In this document: in pieces, positions 16,187-16,446 of the stretch | How the letters are laid out: each line of letters begins with the position of its first letter | Position numbering within the stretch: position 1 is the first letter of the stretch | Assembly (NCBI GenBank): GCA_000310025.1 | Contig: FN648953.1 | Location: forward strand, 1 to 16,446 | Origin: Ectocarpus siliculosus | Taxonomy: Eukaryota > Sar > Phaeophyceae > Ectocarpales > Ectocarpaceae | Direction of reading: 5' to 3' | DNA length: 16,446 nt | Position numbers and translations under genes: made by a program | The notes under the pieces: model-generated | What the model saw: only the letters and a program-made list of their open reading frames with translations | The model's database searches: none | What the model was told of the DNA's origin: nothing

Positions 16187-16435
16187 AAGCTGATTGTCAA
16201 ATTTAGGACTGGAGACATTCGAGAACGTAGACAAATGTTGAGGAAGGTAGCCGATGACGACGACAAGTGGAAACGTGAGCGCGACTCCGATTGCGAAGAC
16301 CGGGTTCATGTAGTTGCGGAATGTCCGGTATGTACGACAAGGAGAGAGAAAATGTACGTTACTGAGCTGGGAAAAGTAGAAGAAAGGTACAGGGAGATGT
16401 TTGAGGCATGGAATAACCAGGAGGATTTCGGTTGA
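16187..16435 (+). pseudogene. C-terminal segment of the LINE ORF2 remnant with C/H cluster
   Basis: Reads KLIVKFRTGDIRERR, then an acidic DDDDK stretch, DCEDRVHVVAECPVCTTRRE, and ends EAWNNQEDFG before TGA at 16433-16435. The Cys/His spacing is similar to LINE C-terminal zinc knuckles but lacks the usual leading CxC pair. The preceding piece, GIGFKEYLHAPMDKA (16147-16185), lies in a different frame, which marks another indel. Whether the element continues past the window is unknown. Confidence 0.7.
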
Positions 16436-16446
16436 TGTAATGGGGC

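Larger units (their letters stand above)
14751..16436 (+). pseudogene. LINE (non-LTR retrotransposon) ORF2 reverse transcriptase, 5'-truncated and frameshifted
   Basis: The order of motifs is that of a LINE ORF2 without its endonuclease. In frame from 14751: FNWVWNSEWY, WREGVVVNLSKNG, GPGNY. After a shift near 14878: AITQPNTVRKVFCTL, SEGQQ. From 14974 another frame holds the catalytic core: AGFCRKRGRVDHAF, motif A FFLDVQKVYDTVW, motif B HGVPQGCTLSPTLF and FINDL, motif C region QFAYDL. After a shift in the T-run at 15386-15393: LMSDTPDGLQ, KDFAERWRLN. From 15480: WKWGIEELAVVDQYTYLGVE through to TAG at 15978-15980. Later pieces lie at 16000-16122, 16147-16185 and 16187-16435, the last with CEDRVHVVAECPVC, a C/H cluster near the usual C-terminal zinc-knuckle position. 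Reverse transcriptase copies RNA at nicked target DNA. Here at least six frame changes or stops and a lost catalytic Asp make it inactive. The LINE clade is not assigned. Confidence 0.85.

Overview
The window looks like repeat-rich, gene-poor nuclear DNA of a eukaryote. Reasons: a decayed non-LTR (LINE) reverse transcriptase, several non-autonomous DNA-transposon-like structures with short terminal inverted repeats and eukaryotic target sites, many CAG-type microsatellites, and no operon-like run of long ORFs. The species cannot be fixed from the sequence. A marine alga (for example a brown alga) or another repeat-rich protist or invertebrate would fit, but that is a guess. No intact gene of known function is present. 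Most open frames overlap on both strands and look like chance.

Layout. 1-2472: two direct copies of a ~1.04 kb sequence (about 98% identical by eye) offset by ~1.42 kb, probably the edge of a longer array. 2473-3000: unique sequence with a weak candidate split gene on the minus strand. 3001-7440: a minus-strand copy (copy A) of a ~1.1 kb unknown repeat, here called R, broken by two insertions. 13640-14748: a plus-strand copy of R (copy B), diverged but uninterrupted. 14751-16436: a 5'-truncated, frameshifted LINE ORF2 starting right after the poly-C end of R copy B.

The main discovery is that copies A and B act as a filled-site/empty-site pair. Aligning them by eye shows copy A split by (1) a ~0.93 kb element (about 3775-4699) with two clusters of hairpin-forming CAATAGCGCC boxes, about 13 boxes in all, around a 97-codon ORF, and (2) a 2419 bp element (4774-7192) with inverted ends CCCTTAYGTGACT, flanked on both sides by TTAA, which is the signature of piggyBac-type transposition. 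Copy B has neither insertion.

The middle (7440-13640) is mostly non-coding. It holds a 217 bp MITE with long inverted repeats and a TA target duplication (10891-11107), CTG/CCGCTG microsatellites, a marked excess of the 7-mer CAGCAGT/ACTGCTG, short palindromes of the type GTAGWCTAC, a G-run region, and a few weak candidate exons. The elements do not form a pathway. The window is best read as layered transposon history: R copies first, then insertions into copy A, plus a truncated LINE next to copy B.
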